From Pandoraea pneumonica (GTDB lineage: Bacteria; Pseudomonadota; Gammaproteobacteria; Burkholderiales; Burkholderiaceae), in NCBI RefSeq assembly GCF_902459645.1, contig NZ_CABPSK010000005.1, forward strand, positions 62,001 to 126,000: DNA of 64,000 bases, written 5' to 3'. The notes beneath the pieces were generated by a model, which was given only the letters and a program-made list of their open reading frames with translations, was not told the DNA's origin and searched no databases. Shown in pieces: positions 63,267 to 64,000 of the stretch. How positions within the stretch are numbered: position 1 is the stretch's first letter; the number at the start of each line of letters is the position of its first letter. Made by a program: the position numbers and the translations under genes.

Positions 63267-64000
63267 ATGCAACAAGCTCTCACGCTCAGCGAGCGTCTGA
63301 TTACGGTGCTTGGCGCGCGCCTCGGCCTGCGCTATTTCCGTCGTCGCGACATGCTCGAGACGCTCGATGCGCCAGCGCATGGCCACGAGGCACCACCGGG
63401 TCTTGCCGATGCCGCTCGCGTGGCCGGCCCCGACCTGCTCGCGCGCCTGCACACCACCCGCGAGGGACTCTCCGACGACGAAGCCGCGACCGTTCGCGCG
63501 CATGTCGGTACCAACGAAGTCGAGCACGAAAAGCCGCTGCCCTGGTGGCGCCATCTCTTCCACTGCTACCGCAATCCGTTCAACCTGCTGCTCTCGATTT
63601 TGGCGGCGGTGTCGTATGCGACCGACGACACCGAGGGAACGATCATCATCGCGTCGATGGTGATCATTTCCACGGTGTTGCGATTCGTGCAGGAAGCGCG
63701 CTCGAACAAGGCTGCCGAGAAGCTCAAGGCGATGGTGAGTACCACCGCCACGGTGCTGCGCCGCGAGTTTGATCTCAACGGCGAAAACGCCGCACGCCAA
63801 GGCGCCCGTGCCGCGCGCATGGGTCGCGAGATTCCGCTGGCCGAACTCGTGCCCGGCGACATCGTATTGCTCGCCGCGGGCGACATGATTCCTGCCGACG
63901 TGCGCATTCTTGCCGCGAAAGACCTCTTCATCTCGCAATCGGCGCTCACCGGCGAAGCGTTGCCGGTCGAGAAGTTCGCCCATGTGTGCGACGCAGGCGG
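63267..64000 (+). CDS. mgtA: magnesium-translocating P-type ATPase, N-terminal part
   Basis: About 244 residues are visible before the window edge. After a 70-residue cytoplasmic start come EVEHEKPLPWWRHLFHCYRNPFNLLLSILAAVSYATDD (first membrane pair of MgtA/MgtB), a second helix (TIIIASMVIISTVLRFVQEA) and the actuator-domain TGE loop (SQSALTGEALPVEK). The phosphorylation DKTGT and the rest lie outside. AGGA 8 nt upstream supports the ATG at 63267. It imports Mg2+ under low-Mg2+ conditions; expression in enterics is under PhoPQ and leader-RNA control. Confidence 0.93.
   Translation, partial: MQQALTLSERLITVLGARLGLRYFRRRDMLETLDAPAHGHEAPPGLADAARVAGPDLLARLHTTREGLSDDEAATVRAHVGTNEVEHEKPLPWWRHLFHCYRNPFNLLLSILAAVSYATDDTEGTIIIASMVIISTVLRFVQEARSNKAAEKLKAMVSTTATVLRREFDLNGENAARQGARAARMGREIPLAELVPGDIVLLAAGDMIPADVRILAAKDLFISQSALTGEALPVEKFAHVCDAG

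Overview
The window is a chromosomal stretch of a high-GC Gram-negative bacterium. Two OmpC-type trimeric porins ending in Phe, the rib-nusB order, an ArsR/SRPBCC pair, a complete liv system, metNIQ without a recognisable SAM riboswitch, and codon use all point to the Betaproteobacteria, family Burkholderiaceae. Pandoraea is my best guess, by inference only. I see no rRNA, tRNA, CRISPR array, insertion sequence or prophage gene. The region looks like ordinary core and niche-specific chromosome.

Layout. 1-5.7 kb: a gene fragment, a small membrane protein, then a porin divergent from an N-formylglutamate amidohydrolase / IclR / YfcC-carrier operon. Three related palindromes lie in the shared promoter region. 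5.7-10.8 kb: an isochorismatase-fold hydrolase, a TPR/winged-helix regulator with a beta-propeller protein, and ahpC-ahpF. 10.8-18.5 kb, minus strand: an OmpR-type two-component system, a second porin whose stop codon overlaps the start of an ABC ATPase, then the binding protein and permease. A MipA/OmpV protein diverges from the two-component system. 18.6-25.3 kb: an NAD-dependent reductase, two LysR regulators, a sugar kinase, a TauE/SafE exporter and a soluble chemoreceptor. 25.4-31.1 kb: an envelope/stress-type island with small secreted proteins, entericidin, CsbD, two DUF1328 membrane peptides, a CHASE3 histidine kinase and two response regulators.

31.2-43 kb: metNIQ, an EAL-CBS-GGDEF protein, an amino-acid permease with gabD, ubiD, and a lytic transglycosylase preceded by a long, strongly folded leader with its own promoter and intrinsic terminator. 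43-48 kb: aminotransferase, nusB, ribH, a RibBA-like protein lacking the GTP-cyclohydrolase zinc site, and an apparently leaderless ArsR gene with its SRPBCC partner. 47.9-52.8 kb: livKHMGF. 53.2-56.1 kb: a LysR regulator divergent from a tautomerase / hydratase / decarboxylase cassette of the meta-cleavage type. 56.2-62.4 kb: ribD, two TPM-domain proteins, lemA, hemL, rnk and a PAP2 phosphatase. 62.5-64 kb: mgtA, running off the window, behind a leader of about 680 nt that holds two small ORFs and stable hairpins.

The best candidates for something undescribed are the two RNA leaders (lytic transglycosylase and mgtA), the triple palindrome array controlling the porin/YfcC locus, and the stress island. 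Most starts were chosen by Shine-Dalgarno spacing and family alignment from memory. No database search or folding calculation was run.
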